A stretch of DNA of 64,000 nt. Source: Castanea sativa. Lineage: Eukaryota > Streptophyta > Magnoliopsida > Fagales > Fagaceae. Both the position numbers and the translations under genes were made by a program. Numbering within the stretch: position 1 is the stretch's first letter; every line of letters starts with the position of its first letter. Positions 1 to 10,497 of the stretch are shown piece by piece. Below the pieces are notes generated by a model. The model searched no databases. It saw nothing but the letters and a program-made list of their open reading frames with translations, and was not told the DNA's origin. Location: contig NC_134020.1 in assembly GCF_040712315.1 (NCBI RefSeq), forward strand, positions 50,949,751-51,013,750, read 5' to 3'.

Positions 1-3000
1 ACGTCCAACCCTCAAATCATGGAAGGCTGTAACCTCAACCTACCATTTGATGGTAAAGTTCCCTATTGATTATGGAGTAGGAGAGTTGAGAGGAAATCAA
101 GTGGGTGCACACGAATGTTACGTAACCATGATGGAGATGGACGACCACCTTTAGGCCATGAACATAGAAGAACGACGGGCAGCAACGGAGCCCGTTGAGA
201 GGCTTGAAGACGTATCTCTTGACGAATCCCAACTACAGTGGACAACCAAGATCAGTACCCTTGCAGACCCGACGGTACGTCAGGCATTCGCGACCTTCCT
301 CCAAGAAAATCAGGACGTATTCGCTTGGAGCCATGACAACATGCCAGGAATCAGTCCATCAGTCATGGTGCACAGGTTGAATGTGTCACCTTCCTTTCCC
401 CTCGTCTGCCAGAAGAAACGGGTGTTCGCCCAAGAAAGAGATCAGGCAGTGGCTGAAGAGGTCTGCAAACTACTAGAGGCGGGTTTCATTAGGGAAGTTT
501 ACTACCCTGATTAGCTGGCGAACATCGTAATGGTCAAGAAGAGCAACGGGAAATGGAGAATGTGTGTAGACTTCACAGACCTAAACAAAGCATACCCTAA
601 AGATAACTACCCCCTCCCGCGGGTCGACCTCTTGGGGGACTCTACGGCCCAACACCAATTATTGAGCTTCATGGACGCATTTTCCAGATACAACCAGATC
701 TAGATGGAAGAAAGTGACCAGGAGAAAACCTCATTCGTAACAAGCCAAGGCCTTTTTTGTTACAGGGTCATGCCGTTCGGTTTAAACAACGCGGGCGCGA
801 TGTATTAGAGACTCATGAACAAGATGTTCGCACAACAGATTAGCAGAAATGTCCAGGTGTATGTCGATGACATGCTAGTAAAAAGCCGAAGGGAAGGCTA
901 TCACTTGGAGGATCTTAGGGAAAACTTTGACACTCTCCGCTCCTACAACATGAAGCTTAATCCAGACAAGTGTGCCTTCAGAGTAATGGCGGGAAAATTC
1001 TTGGGATACATGGTATCCCAAAGGGGCATTAAGGCTAACCCAGACAAGATCCGGGCAATAATGGAAATGGCACCTCCTAGAAACATGAAAGAGGTACAAA
1101 GCCTTAATGGCAAGATCGCCGCGCTTAATAGATTTGTATCCAGGACAACGGATAAATGTCTACCATTCTTCCGTACGCTGAAGAGGTTTTTTGAGTGGAC
1201 GGCTGAATGTCAGCAAGCATTCGAGGACCTAAAGGCCTACCTCTCTTCACCACCACTACTTAGTCCATCACAACCGGGAGAAGAATTATTCCTTTATCTA
1301 GCTATCTCTCCAGCCGCCGTCAGTGCAGCCCTAGTCAGAGAAGACGAAAAAGCACAAAGACCCATATACTACACCAGCAAGGCGCTGCATAATGCAGAAG
1401 AAAGGTATCCCCCCATGCTCGCCCTCTCTCTAGTCACAGCGGCCTGAAAACTCAAGCCATACTTCCAAGCCCATACGGTGGTCGTCCTAACTGACAAGCC
1501 TTTACGGTGAGCAATGGGTAGTCCTGAAGCCGCCGGACGAATGGCATTGTGGTCAATAGAGTTGAGCGAATTTTACATACAATATCGCCCCCGCACCGCC
1601 ATCAAGGGACAAGCGGTCGCTGACTTCATTGTGGAGTTCACCAGCGCGGAAGGCGAGGGGGCAGAAAATTCCCAATGAAGCGTTTTTACAGATGGGTCGT
1701 CCAACAAGAAGGCTGGTGGTGCAGGGATTGTACTTAAGTCTCTAGAAGGCGATGAAACCGAATGTATGATTCGTCTTGATTTCCCTACAACTAATAATGA
1801 AGCTGAGTACGAAGCCCTGATAGCAGGTTTAGACCTCGCCAAGGCTGTAGGGGCCGCGAACATGGTTGTTCACTGCGACTCCCAGGTTGTCACAAGCCAA
1901 GTGAACAGCGAGTATGAGTGCAAGGGCAAAAAGATGAAGAAGTACTAGGAGCAAGTGAAGAAGAGGGTAGATGAGCTGCAGGCCAAGATAGTCTAAATCC
2001 CAAGAGGAGAAAACGAGCAGGCCGACCGTCTTGCCAAAACCGTGTCAGCAGAGTTTATGATCACCCTCAACAAGGTACTCTCTTTTATTCAGCCTTCACC
2101 ACTAATAGACGTTGTCAATATATAGGAGATTGGTTCTGAAAACAATTGGACCACCCCTTTGATCTCCTACTTAAAAGACAGCACGCTGCCTAACAAGAAG
2201 GAGGCCGCAAGGAAGCTGAAGGTCCAGTCAGTACGGTTCGTCTTGATGAAGGACGTCCTGTATAAGAGGGGTTTCTTCCGACCGTACTTGAGATTTTTAG
2301 GCCCCGAAGAAGCAGACTATGTCATGAGAGAAGTACACGAGGGGATATGCGACAACCATTCAGGGTCACGGTCATTGGTACATAAGTTGATTCGGGCCGG
2401 ATACTACTGGCCGACAATGCAAAATGAAGCCCAGGTTTATGTAAAAGCTTGCGACAAATGTCAAAGGTTCAGTAATATCATTAGACAGCTGATGGAAGAA
2501 TTGACCCCAATAACTGCCCCATGGCCATTCGCCCAGTGGGGGTTGGATATCATGGGACCATTCCCAATAGCAGCAAGGCAACTGAAGTTTCTCGTTGTCG
2601 GCATCGACTACTTCACCAAATGTGTCGAAGCTGAAGCCTTAGCCACGATCACTGAAAAGAACGTACGGAGCTTCATATGGATTATTTGCAAGTACGGAAT
2701 TCCAAGGGTCTTGATCTCGGACAACGATAAGCAATTTGACAACGACTCCTTTCGAGCCTTCTACTCAGAGCTAGGAATCAAGAACCACTATTCCTCCCCA
2801 GCCCATCCTCAAGCAAACGGACAAGTTGAAGTCACGAACCGATCCTTGCTTCGAATCATCAAGACTCGACTCGAGGGGGCAAAGGGCATATGGCCTGAGG
2901 AGCTGCCCAGCGTACTATGGGCATATAGAACGACAGTAAGGACTCCTACGGGAGAAACTTCGTTCCAGCTAACATACGGGAGTGAAGCGGTCATCCCAGC

Positions 3001-3398
3001 CAAGATTGGACTCACGAACTACAGGGTGGACAATCACGACGTACAGGGTGGACAATCACGACGAGGGAAGAAATGACGAAGAGCTACGTCTATAACTTGA
3101 TCTAGCTGACGAGGTCAGGACGAGGGCTGAGCAGAGACTCGCACGATACTAGGACCTCATGGCCAAACACTACAACTCCTGAGTCAAACACTGAGACTTC
3201 AAAGTCAGAGACCTCGTTTTAAGGAAAGTGATGGGCGCCGCCAGAGATCCCGCACAAGGAAAGCTTGACCCAAACTGGGAAGGACCCTACAAGATAACAT
3301 CATGGCTAAGGAAGGGCACCTATCATTTAGAGACACCTGACGAGCAAAGGCTATGCTACCCATGGAATGCCGAGCATCTCAGGAAGTACTACCAGTAA
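1..3398 (+). pseudogene. Degenerate Ty3/gypsy pol polyprotein (RT, dual RNase H, integrase)
   Basis: Replication and integration enzyme of the element. One frame (first bases at positions equal to 2 modulo 3) runs from the start to about 3,040. Reverse transcriptase spans about 450-1,100, with VKKSNGKWRMCVDFTDLNKA, the catalytic YVDDML at about 860 and GYMVSQRGI. The first RNase H lies about 1,200-1,650. A second RNase H lies about 1,680-2,030 (FTDGSSNKKAGGAGIV, NNEAEYEALI, HCDSQ). The integrase zinc region (H-x-H...CDKC) and DDE core (LDIMGPFP, LISDND, PQANGQVE) lie about 2,330-2,990. In-frame stops occur near 512, 701, 806, 1,445, 1,508, 1,676, 1,946, 1,994 and 2,123. A 22-bp duplication at 3,021-3,063 shifts the frame. 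The C-terminus then reads on in the new frame through WNAEHLRKYYQ to a stop at 3,396-3,398. Confidence 0.93.
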
Positions 3399-3600
3399 AA
3401 GATGGCATGAAGAACACTACTCCTCATTTCCAATTTATGTCTTTTAATTATTTTTCCTAGTTTATTCTTGTCTACAATACATTCTAAGCCCAAAGGGCTG
3501 AAAGTTTATTCTTTTTGGAACAATGTTCTACTTATGTATTCATCATAATAAGAGGAGTTTTATTCTGAAATGACTAGTAAATTTGTTATGTCTTTAAGGA

Positions 3601-3860
3601 GACAGCATTGCCAAGTCCACAAAGTGGACGACCTTATCACTAAAATCCACAAAGTAAACGACCTTATCTTTTGAGTCCACAAAATGGACGAATCTACTAC
3701 CAAGTCCACAAAGTGGACGACCTTATCGCTAAGTCCACAAAGTGGATGACCTTATCTCTAAGTCCACAAAGTGGACGAATCTACTACCAAGGCCACAAAG
3801 TGGACGAGGACAAGTTTAATATAACGTCCAAAAAGAGGACAAATCTGTTATAAAACCTAC
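3601..3860 (+). repeat. Tandem repeat with hairpin core GTCCACAAAGTGGAC
   Basis: About seven degenerate units of roughly 33-36 bp follow pol directly. Each contains the near-palindrome gtccacaaagtggac, usually followed by gaccttatc or gaatctactacc. The unit can fold on itself. It lies in the long untranslated part of the Tat element, where tandem arrays are common in this group. Confidence 0.85.
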
Positions 3861-3879
3861 AAAATAAATAAACTTACTA

Positions 3880-4400
3880 AAATCCATGAAGCTGATGAAT
3901 AATCAGTAAAGAGGAAAGCTGAACCCGTCATCCACAAGTGTCAACCGAGAAAGCTGACACCGTCACATATAAAGTGACGGGTATATAAAAAAAATTTTAA
4001 ATAAGTTTGTCAGTCGAGAAAGCTGACACCATTACCCCTAGAGGCTAATGAGTATATGGCAACAACTTAAAATAAGTTATTAATCAGCTAAAAGAAAGCT
4101 GACGTTGTTGCCCCTAAAATGAAGAAAGCTGACGCCGTTGCTCGTAAAAATGACGGATATATGGCAAACAAATAAGTTGTATTGAATCAGCTAAGAAAGC
4201 TAACGCCATAAAAGGCTGACAGGCATAAGCAAGCTAAAGTAAGTTGTTAAAACAAATGAGAAATCTGACGCCATTGCCCATAAGGCTGACGGATCGATAA
4301 AAACGGCTCGAAGTTTCAGCTAAAAGAAAGTTGACGCTGTTATTATTTTGATAATTAGCAGAAAGAGGACATCGTCACCTATAGGCTGACGGGCTCATCA
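3880..4400 (+). repeat. Second tandem repeat (AGAAAGCTGACGCCGTT units)
   Basis: Degenerate units of about 60-75 bp share aagaaagctgac, gccgttgcc and aaggctgacgg. They follow the first array in the 3' non-coding part of the retrotransposon. No ORF of interest is seen here. The words ctgacg/cgtcag recur again beside the polypurine tract and in the LTR. Confidence 0.7.
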
Positions 4401-4565
4401 CAAGCAAGTGGTTTTTAACTTGGATTGAAGAGAGAAATATGCCTAAAATATAAAACAATACATTGAGATTAATATAAATTAAGTAATGTTTTTACAAAAG
4501 CCCAAAGCAACGGGCATCAAAAATTAAAATTTATTTATATTTTACAAAAAGAGAAGTGCTGAAGT

Positions 4566-6919
4566 TCATGAAACGGGGGGATCTTGAGACTTTCCGTCAC
4601 CTTTGGCGATAGAAGGCTGGGCGATAGAAGGCTGGGCGCTAGGAGAAGAAGGGTCGACGGCATTTTGATCGTCACCATGAGGATTTGCTGACGGAGTCGA
4701 AGTGATGGGCTTATCCACAGCTAGCTGAGCAAGAACAATGCTATCATTCCTTTGGCTTACCTCTAGCTTGTTGGCATCGTCACCTTCCTCATTGATGGTG
4801 TTGCCTGTAGGAGTCGACGAAATAGGCTCGTCCATGGTAATCTTAGATAAATCCAAGTCAGGATAAACGGACTTAACTTGTTTCAAGCAGTCCTAAAACC
4901 CGTTAACATAGTAGGCGGCACAAACATCTATAAAGGATTGCAAGTCCTTAAACTCCATCACAGCGTCGCTCCTAGCTATTTCCACCTGAATTAGGATGGA
5001 CTTCAGCTCATTTTCTGCCGTCAGCTTGGCTTCTTCTTCCAACTTCTGCTGACGACTTTCCTCCACCAACTTTTCCTTTAGTTCCTTCAACTCGTACCAA
5101 GGACACGGTTCGCGTCCTTATATTGCGCTTGTCCGTCGGCTAAGTACTTGATACGCTCATGTAGACAGGTAATCACCCCCTCCTTGGCTGCACACCTCTC
5201 TGACAAAACCTTCATCCTAACCATAGCCTACATTGCCAAGGAAAAACAACGTCACGTCATTAAAACTAGTCAGACACCAAAATAAGAAAAGGCATACCCT
5301 AGTAAGATCGAACAGGCTTGATGCCCCTATCTCGTCCGTTGCCTGCTCGGCATAGGGGTCCATCTCCTAGTCCTTTAGAATGGACTTCGTCACCTCCACG
5401 GCATAGTCTTTATGGGTTAGAAGGCGACAGACGAGCCCTTAGCTGACGGGGCCTATTGACGTCATCAACCCTTTGCCTGTACCATGGACGGCCTTGGGAG
5501 GCGACGACTTCTTGGAAGGTTTACCTCCAAGAGTTAAGGCAACCTTCTTCCCAAAACGATCATCCTTGTCGTCAACCTTCCTCTTGGCTCCTACCTTCCC
5601 AACGGACTTCGGAACTGACATCGGTGTCGCCTCCCTTTGGGCCTTCTCCTGTTCTTTTTTCTTGGCAGTAGCGGTAGCCTGTATTCTTTGCTTGGCTGAC
5701 TCCATTTCTGCAAAAGATAAGAGAGGGTTAGAAAAGAAACAATGTTAGGGAGCAAACGAAAGAAACTAGAAAATGCTCATGTAGACGAAAGTAAGCGTTT
5801 AGCTTGCAAGCCTCCTCCGTTAGCTCCGGACCACCACAATAAAAATGTAAAGTGTCTAATGTAATTAGGTCCCGACACTTTCACTCATCCAAGGGAATAG
5901 CCGTCACTCGATGGATGAAATCCTCTTGTTCTACGGTAATACGTGGACGGGAGTTAGCTGAAAAGAAAAGGAGACGGGGTTAGGAACCAAATAGGCAGAC
6001 TAAATAAAAAAGCAGACGGGGTCGACCTGAGTTCCTAACATATGCCCAGGTGTTGTCAAAAAAACCATAAGGCATTGACTCCTACTCCTCTTAATAGCAT
6101 ACCCAGTTTTTCCCCTTTACAAAAAAGTATTTGCCCTTCCACTTTCTATTAGAATCGAGCATGTCCAATACCAACTTTAACTCTTTCTCCCTTACTATAA
6201 AATGATATATCCCCTTTGACGAGGAGATGTGCTGAGGACGGTAGCACCAAAAAAACTTGTCCAAGGTTAATTGATGATTCCCACCACTCAGACGACCTCA
6301 CAGGATCTTGGCACCAATGAATGTTCGCCATGCGTTGGGGGCAATCTAACTGATGGATATTCCTAGAAAGTTAGCCAACTGACAGTGTAAGGCCGTTAAT
6401 GGTAATCTTAATCCGGCAACGAACATTGCATTATATATACCAACGTCCGCAGTTCGTCCCAAATAACATCTCTCACCCTCCTCGGAGAGGCGAATTAGGA
6501 TATCATCTGGTATCTGATAACGGGCTCGCAAATTTTTTAAAAATATTCCGACATCGTCAAAGAAAATTGGTTGACAGACCATTCTGGGGGTAGGATAAAA
6601 GGACGATCGTCACCAGAAGCTCCCGAGGTACTTTCTAAGGTTTCCTCGTCACCGTCACTCCTACCTCCGTCACTGGTTCTTCCTTTTCCTCTTCATTGGT
6701 CCTTTGGTCTTCGTCACCTACCCTTTCCTTCTCTTCACTGTCTTCGCTCACCTCACCTTCTCTAGAACTCCCTACTTCTTCGTCAGAAGAATGGGTTGAC
6801 GTTTCCCTTTCTGACAACCGAGATAGACCCTCCTCGAGCTCACGGCCTGATTGGAAGACATCATCGTAACCCGCTACTTCGCGGATCGACGATTGTTCAC
6901 TCGTCGCCTCCCTAGACAT
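4566..6919 (-). pseudogene. Antisense ORF of the Tat element (plant-transposon-protein type)
   Basis: A broken coding region runs opposite to pol, between pol and the 3' LTR. From its 5' end it shows an acidic, Ser/Glu-rich N-terminus (6,919-6,635). Next comes a globular section (6,582-6,150) with DDILIRLSEEGERCYLGRTA, LANFLGISIS and, after one in-frame TAG, APNAWRTFIGAKIL. Then come a Lys-rich basic stretch (5,705-5,439) and a Glu/Lys coiled-coil-like stretch (5,090-4,893). A Ser/Pro-rich acidic tail ends the region (4,886-4,566). The globular part resembles the domain annotated as putative gypsy-type transposon/plant transposase (Transposase_28-like), known from antisense ORFs of Tat elements. 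That match is from memory, not a search. Its function is unknown and stops and frame changes make it a pseudogene. Confidence 0.7.
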
Positions 6920-7119
6920 TTGACTACCTACAAATGGTGGGTTTATTCTAAGAACCTAGGCCGACGACCTCACTAAAGGGCACTACTAGAAAAATAAAAG
7001 AAGGTAAAATAAAGGAAGAGAACTTACAGTTAAAAGAATCCTCAAGTAAAAGGATGGTCCTAAGACGTTGACGGAAATTTAGTTGACAGAGTCAGGAGAT
7101 CAGCAAATGAAACGAAGTT

Positions 7120-7346
7120 CAGAGGTGACGCTCTCTCTCTCTCGAAATCAGCAAGGTGTGAAAAGTCGGAAATAAGAGGGGAAATGAAACATATATATAT
7201 ATATATAGGCGAAAAAGGGCACGGAAGCCGAAGCAACACGCTCGTCCAAGCACAGAGCCAATCAGTCCATGCCATGTGTCCCACCATTTAATGAAGATGG
7301 CTTGAATTACCACGCATGAATGGCTTCCCAACAACGTTAACTCCAT
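7120..7346. other. No gene: CT-rich tract and short (TA)n between antisense ORF and 3' LTR
   Basis: A CTCTCT run (about 7,131-7,142) and a (TA)n run (about 7,193-7,207) lie upstream of the antisense ORF. They could belong to its promoter, since a TATATA stretch lies about 270 bp upstream of its first ATG, but this is only a guess. Confidence 0.3.
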
Positions 7347-7348
7347 AA

Positions 7349-7370
7349 CCCGTCAGCTATAGCTGACGGG
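7349..7370. repeat. Perfect 22-bp palindrome beside the polypurine tract
   Basis: Two 11-nt arms, CCCGTCAGCTA and TAGCTGACGGG, meet with no spacer. The palindrome lies 5 bp before the purine tract that borders the 3' LTR. The same CTGACGG word occurs many times in the upstream tandem repeats. Confidence 0.9.
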
Positions 7371-7375
7371 ATCAT

Positions 7376-7390
7376 GGGGTAGGGGGCAGC
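7376..7390 (+). promoter_or_regulatory. Polypurine tract of the Tat element
   Basis: GGGGTAGGGGGCAGC lies directly before the TGATGA that begins the 3' LTR. This is where plus-strand priming tracts sit in LTR retrotransposons. Confidence 0.75.
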
Positions 7391-8091
7391 TGATGAGGGT
7401 GATTTAACAACTAGCTCCTAACACCTTAAGAAGGTGACGGGAGTAATGAGCCCGTCAGCTCTGGTCATTGAACCTTCCTTTAACGACTGTGGCTTTGCCT
7501 CATATCTGACGGCATTAGGCTAAAGGGAACAAGATGACGAGATCAAGGCTGAAGGGAGAAAGCAGACGAGATAAGGCTGGAGATTTTGAGCTGACGACCT
7601 TTTCGGGAGCAGCTACGTAAGTTGACGGCCTTAGGAAGGAAACACAAACGAAGGGAAAAGCTAAGGGCGATGAGCAAACCTTCGTCCATAACCTAGCTTG
7701 CCCCCCACATGTACGTGTATAAGAAAAGTTCTTGCGCTACATGTTTGACCCTAATTAAGAAGATCTCTATAAGGAAAAAAACTCTAGGTGATACTAAAAT
7801 CCACAAAATACTCTCCTAGAAGGAAAGTACTTCCTCGCCAAGGCGCTTATTTCGGCCCTATACTACTGTAAATACCCCAAAGTCCTCATAGACCAAGGTA
7901 CGCATAATTCACCTCAGCTCTAGCACTTTAGAGTTACGAAGAAGAGATTTTCTCTAACTTGATCGTCGGAGGGTATTTGGCCAGTACCACACCGATACTC
8001 CTCTTAAGGTCTTCAGCTTTTGTGTTGTGCAAGTTCTTCATCGGGAGCACGTGAGGACTGTGTGACTTATTAACGATTTTCAGTATCATCA
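7391..8091 (+). mobile_element. 3' LTR of the Tat element (701 bp)
   Basis: It begins TGATGA directly after the polypurine tract and ends TCATCA, a 6-bp terminal inverted repeat with canonical TG...CA ends. A TATA-like tgtataagaaaag lies near 7,711-7,725. The 5' partner is outside the window, so the borders rest on the tract and the terminal motif. Confidence 0.8.
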
Positions 8092-8429
8092 AATGCAATT
8101 CCCAAAACATTCATGAATGCAATTGGATTGGGATGAGTAACCAATGGTATATATTCATCTCACACCTTTTTTTCCATCCTTTGATTCTATTAAAGTTCAA
8201 CATCATTGCCATTCGTGATCCACCTCAAGAAAATCAATGAAAATGAAGTTTAAAGGTCTGTATAATAAAAAAAACATGTACTTTGGAACTATATTAAAAA
8301 ATAGGCTCTCATAAAGGAAGATAAATAGATACATTATTGCAATATAGTATATCATTTTGTTTTTTGATATAGACAAATGAAGTGTCCATTTAGAAACAAT
8401 TTATTTAACTGAAACTGAAAACTTTTTAC

Positions 8430-9450
8430 TAAAAGTACTATAGATACAGCTAAAAGTTGGCTGAAATAGTACAATAGAGCATATGAATAGTACTAAAAAG
8501 TGCAATTTGACCTATTAATAGTAGCAAAAATAAACTAAATAGTAGTAAAAATAAGCTACATTTTTCAGCTAATGCCAAACGCAACCGAAGTGGACAAAAG
8601 ATATGCTCTCTTTTGTTAATCTATTGTGTGCCTACTATTAGTATCATCATTTTGGGGGTTCTTATTTGACATCATATCTACTTATGATGTAGTAGTTTTT
8701 AAAGCATATGTATAAATTTGAAGTACGTTAAAATATTAGGTTATGACTTGTGATGTATTATGTTTGTTATTATAATCTTTGTGTTTCTTTCAAATGTATT
8801 CAAATTAATATCTCTTTTGATGGTAAAATCTCTATATACTTCAAAGATTAATTAATTTACCACCGTACACCCTTGGTGCAATAGTCACTCCATAAGTATA
8901 GTGTCTGTGTGGTGTAAGTGGTAAAAGTCGAGGTTCAAGCTAAAAGTACTATAGATAAAGCTAAAAGTTTGCTGAAATAATGCAATAGAACATATGAATA
9001 GTAACAAAAAGTGCAATTTGACCTGTTAATAGTAGCAAAAATGAGTAAGTAGTAGCAAAAATAAGCTACATTTTTTAGCTAATGCCAAACACAACCGAAA
9101 CGGACAAATGATATGCTCTCTTTTGTTAATCTATTGGGTGCCTACTATTAGTATCATCATTTTGGGGGTTCTTATTTGACATCATATCTACTTATGATGT
9201 AGTAGTTTTTAAAGCATATGTATAAATTTGAAGTATGTTAAAATATTAGGTTGTGACTTGTGATGTATTATGTTTGTTATTATAATCTTTGTGTTTCTTT
9301 CAAATGTAATCAAATTAATATCTCTTTTGATGGTAAAATCTCTATATACTTCAAAGATTAATTGATTTATCACCGCACACCCTTAGTACAATAGACACTC
9401 CACAAGTATAAGTGTTTGTGGAGTGTAGGGGGCAAAAGTCAGGATTCAAG
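8430..9450 (+). repeat. Tandem duplication, two units of about 510 bp
   Basis: Unit 1 (8,430-8,940) and unit 2 (8,941-9,450) both begin taaaagtactatagata and match along their length with scattered substitutions (acattttTcagc versus acattttTtagc, tattgtgtgcc versus tattgggtgcc). Each unit ends inside a SINE-like copy at its ttcaag B-box-like word, so the junction cuts that element. Confidence 0.9.
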
Positions 9451-9760
9451 TCTCTAAGAGGGAACTTTACATACATATACACTTAGATTAGGCCAAGTAT
9501 AAGTGTTTGTGGAGCGTAGGGGGTAAAAGCTGGGGTTCAAGTTTCCAAGAGAGAGGTTCACACACATATACACTTAGATTAGATTAGAGTAGAATTTCTA
9601 TCTTGTATATATATAAAAAAAAAGTAATTAATTTATATTTTTGGTTTGTATTAAAAATATATTCTAAATGTCAGGGTTCAAGTTTCTAGGAGAGAGCTTC
9701 ACATACATATACACTTCGATTAGGCTAGAGTAGAATTTCTGTCTTGTACATATATATAAA
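9370..9760 (+). mobile_element. SINE-like repeat cluster (one near-full and two truncated copies)
   Basis: Three successive copies share gtataagtgtttgtggag, a GGTTCAAGTYTC word resembling the pol III B box, cacatatacacttagatta and the end tagaatttctatcttgta followed by TA/A-rich sequence. The first begins caccgcacacccttagtaca; the later ones are 5'-truncated (starting near 9,494 and 9,672). A further full-length copy lies near 54,680. A short AT block (ttatatttttggtttgtatt) is duplicated after the second and third copies. The family name is unknown to me. Confidence 0.5.
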
Positions 9761-10328
9761 AAAATAATTGATTTATATTTTTGGTTTGTATTAAAAATAT
9801 ATTCTAAATTTAAACTTAATCACTAGTATTTTTACCATTGCGAACCAACCTAGTATATTAAAAAGTAAATAGAAGAGCAAGATCTTCTTTTTCTTTTTTC
9901 TTAAAAAAAGTTTATTCAACCCAGTTAACCGTGGAATTATTCAAGTGTAAAGTGTGCAACCCATAAACAATTTAATGAAATGAAAAAAAAAAAATATATC
10001 AATCTAGAATATCCAGAGTTAATGGGTCTTGCCTCTATTTTATCTTAATTTAGAAACTTACCGTGTAAGTTTCCTTAAAAAACTTTCTCTCATTTCTTTG
10101 TGTGTGTTAAAAATACTTAGTATTCTAAAATAAATAAATAAATTCTTTAACTATAAATAAATTTACCAACTCTACATTTCCCCCCTTAAATTATAGATTT
10201 TTTGGAGATAAAATTACCATATTTGCTAAAATTTGAAACCTTTATAAAAAAACACCTTTGTTAATAAATTCTATTTCAGCCGTACGATCTTGGTATGATC
10301 TAAGGGCCCGCATTTGAAAACAGAAGTC

Positions 10329-10338
10329 GACCGTTGGA
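10329..10338 (-). promoter_or_regulatory. MSA (M-phase specific activator) motif of cyclin gene 1
   Basis: On the minus strand this reads TCCAACGGTC, matching the MSA consensus YCYAACGGYY bound by three-repeat MYB (MYB3R) factors at plant G2/M genes. It lies 159 bp upstream of the cyclin start codon. The motif function is established knowledge; use at this site is inferred. Confidence 0.7.
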
Positions 10339-10497
10339 GCCATTGCTTCAAAAACCCTTTTCCCATAGGCTTCTCTTCAGAAAAGAAACAGAGCACAAAC
10401 AGAGACAGAGAGAGAAAAAGAGAAGAAACACAGATAGAGAGAGAAAGAGAAGCAAAATCCAGAAATATTTCTCAGATATAATTAAAAAGAATCAGCG

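Larger units (their letters stand above)
1..8091 (+). mobile_element. Ty3/gypsy retrotransposon, Tat-like, 3' part (5' end outside window)
   Basis: The order of parts seen is reverse transcriptase, RNase H, a second RNase H, integrase, non-coding tandem repeats, a long antisense ORF, polypurine tract and LTR. A second RNase H after the usual one, and an antisense ORF between pol and the 3' LTR, are known features of the plant Tat group (Ogre/Retand relatives). The gag, protease, primer-binding site and 5' LTR lie upstream of the window, so the target-site duplication cannot be tested. All coding parts carry stop codons, so the copy is dead. Confidence 0.9.
8092..10328. other. AT-rich intergenic region with repeats, no gene
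   Basis: No coding signal is seen. It holds a 0.5-kb tandem duplication, several SINE-like copies and simple A/T tracts. The last part is the 5' flank of the first cyclin gene. Confidence 0.7.

Noticed and set aside
3601..3860. Regularly spaced palindromic repeats reminiscent of a CRISPR array
   Set aside because: Units are degenerate and contiguous without unique spacers, lie in a plant retrotransposon, and no cas genes exist.
7060..7346. Minus-strand ORFs of 75 aa before the Tat 3' LTR
   Set aside because: They contain translated (TA)n and (CT)n tracts and share no feature with known proteins.
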